Positions 62,192-64,000 of a stretch of 64,000 bases of DNA are shown piece by piece. The notes below the pieces were generated by a model that worked only from the letters and a program-made list of their open reading frames with translations, was not told where the DNA came from and ran no database searches. Source of the DNA: Tubulanus polymorphus (lineage: Eukaryota > Nemertea > Palaeonemertea > Tubulaniformes > Tubulanidae); NCBI RefSeq assembly GCF_964204645.1, contig NC_134033.1, positions 8,654,231 through 8,718,230 on the forward strand. Reading direction: 5' to 3'. A program made the position numbers and the translations under genes. Position 1 is the first letter of the stretch. Each line of letters begins with the position of its first letter.

Positions 62192-62740
62192 ATGGAAGCA
62201 AATAAGAAGAACTACTGTCCAACATGTAAAATCAATATAGATAAATCTCAAAAAGCAAGGTATAATGAAACTTTAACACTTTTAGAAAATAAATTAAAAT
62301 TAGAATATAAACATGATATATTAGAAACTAAATTAGATGAATTAAAGAATGAAAAAGAAATATATAAATGTGATACGTGTAATCAATCATTCAGTGATAA
62401 AAGATATTATAAAGAACATTTAAAATCTAAAAATCATATAAGAAATATTAATAATGATATCTCAGGTGAAGATTATTTTGATAAAGATAATGATAAGAAA
62501 CAGAAGACAATTAAAAGAATAGAAAATAAATTAAAAAGTAAAAGACTATTCATGGAAGATGTTAGAAATTATATTAATTCATTAGATAATAAAAAAGAAC
62601 TAGAGATAACTGAAGCATTTCAAAGTGATATAGGACCAGCCGCAATTGAATTTAAATTTTACAAAGGTAAAACACTAAAAAAAATAAAAAAACATTTAGA
62701 AAATATGAAAAATATTATAAAAATAATTACTGATGGTTAA
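62192..62740 (+). CDS. Zinc-finger region preceding PolB
   Basis: 182 codons: 'YCPTCKINIDKS' (a CX2C pair), a coiled-coil-like stretch, then a C2H2 finger 'KCDTCNQSFSDKRYYKEHL' with CX2C-X12-H-X5-H spacing, and the conserved 'DIGPAAIEFKFYKGKTLKK' block. The stop at 62738 is followed by more homologous sequence in the same frame, and the deletion derivative at 29.9-30.5 kb matches across that point, so this is likely the N-terminal part of the PolB reading frame. Either a true end or a broken ORF; I favour broken. Confidence 0.65.
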   Translation: MEANKKNYCPTCKINIDKSQKARYNETLTLLENKLKLEYKHDILETKLDELKNEKEIYKCDTCNQSFSDKRYYKEHLKSKNHIRNINNDISGEDYFDKDNDKKQKTIKRIENKLKSKRLFMEDVRNYINSLDNKKELEITEAFQSDIGPAAIEFKFYKGKTLKKIKKHLENMKNIIKIITDG

Positions 62741-62743
62741 TAC

Positions 62744-64000
62744 CCTAAAATTAGCATATCAGTTAAAGTTAAATTTATAAAATCAGAAGATAAACCAATT
62801 TATAATATACATTCCCATTCACAACATATTATTTCAAAACAGCATATAGATGATAAATTAAATAAATGTTATAATGAAGTCAAAAATAAGATAGAAGAGA
62901 AATATTTTGAAGGATCTGGTTTAATATTTGATGAAATAATATTTATGACTTTACATGTTTATAACACAAAATATAATTAGTTTACTGAATCAAAACCGAT
63001 TGATGAAAATAATTAATCATATTATAAAGATGATAATATAAATGGATCAAGTTATATCAAATTACCATTTAAAACTAATGCTGTTATAAATGTACAAAAT
63101 GAAGATGATAAATGTTTTCTATGGGCAATTATAAGTTGTTTACACCCAGTTGAAGATTATAATCAACATACTTATAGATTAACACATTATAAACCATTTG
63201 AAAATAATTTTAAGATAGATAATTATCCTGTTAGAATTAAAAATATCCCAAAAATAGAAAACGATAATAATCTAAAAATAAATGTATTCGATTAAATCAG
63301 ATTACCAAAAACAAAAGGTAATAATATTAAACATTTTACATTAGAACCTTTATCTCTATTTAAAGATTATGATTCAAATAATGTTATAGATATATTATAT
63401 TATGAGAATCATTATATGTAGATTAAAAGAATTGATTTATTTTTCAAATCAGAAAACGATTTTGATAACAAAATATATCTATGTAGAAAATGTTTACATA
63501 AATTCAGTAATGAAAGTGCCTCATTAAATCATAAACAATTATGTGAAAATCATGAATACTGTAAATTAATTTTACCAAATGAAAAAGATGAAATATTAGA
63601 ATTTAAAAATTATGATTACAAGAATAAAGTACCATTTGTAATATATGGAGATTTTGAATCACTAAATAAAGAATTAACTGATCAAGATAGAAAAGAAATA
63701 TATCATAAAAGAAAGAAATCAAATTCTAATGAAAATGATGTAATTGATTATTCAGATCCTCTAATAACAAATACTATTAAAAAGATTCATCAAAGTGCTG
63801 CAGCTTTTGGATTATATATAAAATCTGATTATCCTGAACTAATTAAAAGTGAGTATTATCCTTATCGAAATGAAAATGTTACCAATCATTTTTGTGACTT
63901 GTTAATTGAGTATGAAATAAAATTTAATGAAAAGTTAAATAAAAATATAGAAATTATAATGACAGAAGAAGATAAAGAAGAATTTGATTTATCAGATAAA
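62744..64000 (+). pseudogene. Type-B DNA polymerase N-terminus with in-frame stops
   Basis: In the same frame as the previous block and without indels: 'VQNEDDKCFLWAIISCLHP', 'THYKPFENNFKI', a zinc-binding motif 'YLCRKCLHKFSNESASLNH', and 'FVIYGDFESLNK', the Exo I motif of protein-primed family B polymerases (D at 63650, E at 63656). TAG at 62978, TAA at 63014, TAA at 63293 and TAG at 63419 interrupt it; from 63422 to the window end it stays open. The polymerase palm would lie beyond the window. Role: replication of the element. Confidence 0.75.

Larger units (their letters stand above)
61599..64000 (+). mobile_element. PolB/Polinton-like element, 5' end (continues off the window)
   Basis: A very AT-rich segment with three successive coding blocks on one strand: a small lysine-rich protein, a zinc-finger protein frame, and a type-B DNA polymerase N-terminus. 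No introns are evident. The sharp composition change at 61700 and the clean junction inside a LINE ORF show an inserted element. The capsid, integrase or ATPase genes that would settle Polinton versus other PolB element lie outside the window. Confidence 0.78.

Overview
The window looks like nuclear DNA of a marine invertebrate. It is AT-rich and intron-rich, and full of degraded mobile elements: hAT, piggyBac, Penelope-like, CR1-like and other LINEs, a short LTR element, a PolB/Polinton-like element and several MITEs. Recurrent AGGCCTA and ACATGTA words, and GGACGGACAGACAG tails behind ~145-bp tandem blocks, suggest a lophotrochozoan such as a mollusc. That taxonomic guess is inference and weak.

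The main host content is a cluster of three paralogous multi-exon genes, all on the minus strand: A (13451 to 1275), B (34936 to 17634) and C (53066 to 43118). Each reads: short signal-peptide exon; N-terminal exon; one ~1.65-kb exon with a stonustoxin (SNTX)-like MACPF/CDC core followed by helical and thioredoxin-like regions; exon(s) with fibronectin III domains; a small linker exon; and a final cysteine-bearing PAN/Apple-like exon. Splice sites and phases agree across the paralogs. A sums to 924 codons including stop (6 exons) and C to 991 (7 exons). For B the linker exon was not found, and its last intron is swollen to about 14 kb by transposons. The fish SNTX proteins end in PRY-SPRY; here that end is replaced by FNIII repeats plus PAN, so these are predicted secreted SNTX-family relatives, perhaps pore-forming defence or recognition proteins. 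Function is inferred only.

Layout: 1-411 is the end of a PolB/Polinton-like element pointing out of the window to the left. 1.2-13.5 kb is gene A; its 7-kb intron holds long palindromes and a LINE RT fragment. 13.5-17.6 kb is mostly empty, with one possible orphan exon. 17.6-34.9 kb is gene B, whose last intron holds an intact hAT transposase gene (19.2-21.7 kb), a pogo-type MITE, a broken piggyBac gene (22.9-24.8 kb), two ~145-bp tandem arrays, a Mutator-type MITE and a short deletion derivative of the PolB element with 83-bp terminal inverted repeats. 35-43 kb holds a Penelope-like fragment and a very young 2.6-kb element with two 403-bp LTRs and only a gag-like ORF. 43.1-53.1 kb is gene C; its introns hold a foldback element and hammerhead-like Penelope tails. 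53.6-56.6 kb is a decayed CR1-like LINE. 60.2-61.6 kb is a second LINE, cut by the PolB/Polinton-like element that begins at 61599 and runs off the right edge.

The most unusual structural signals are: the terminal hairpin of the PolB element, whose arms differ between copies yet match within each copy; the gag-only LTR element; the covarying hammerhead-like motifs; and the long near-perfect palindromes in the introns of the SNTX-like genes.
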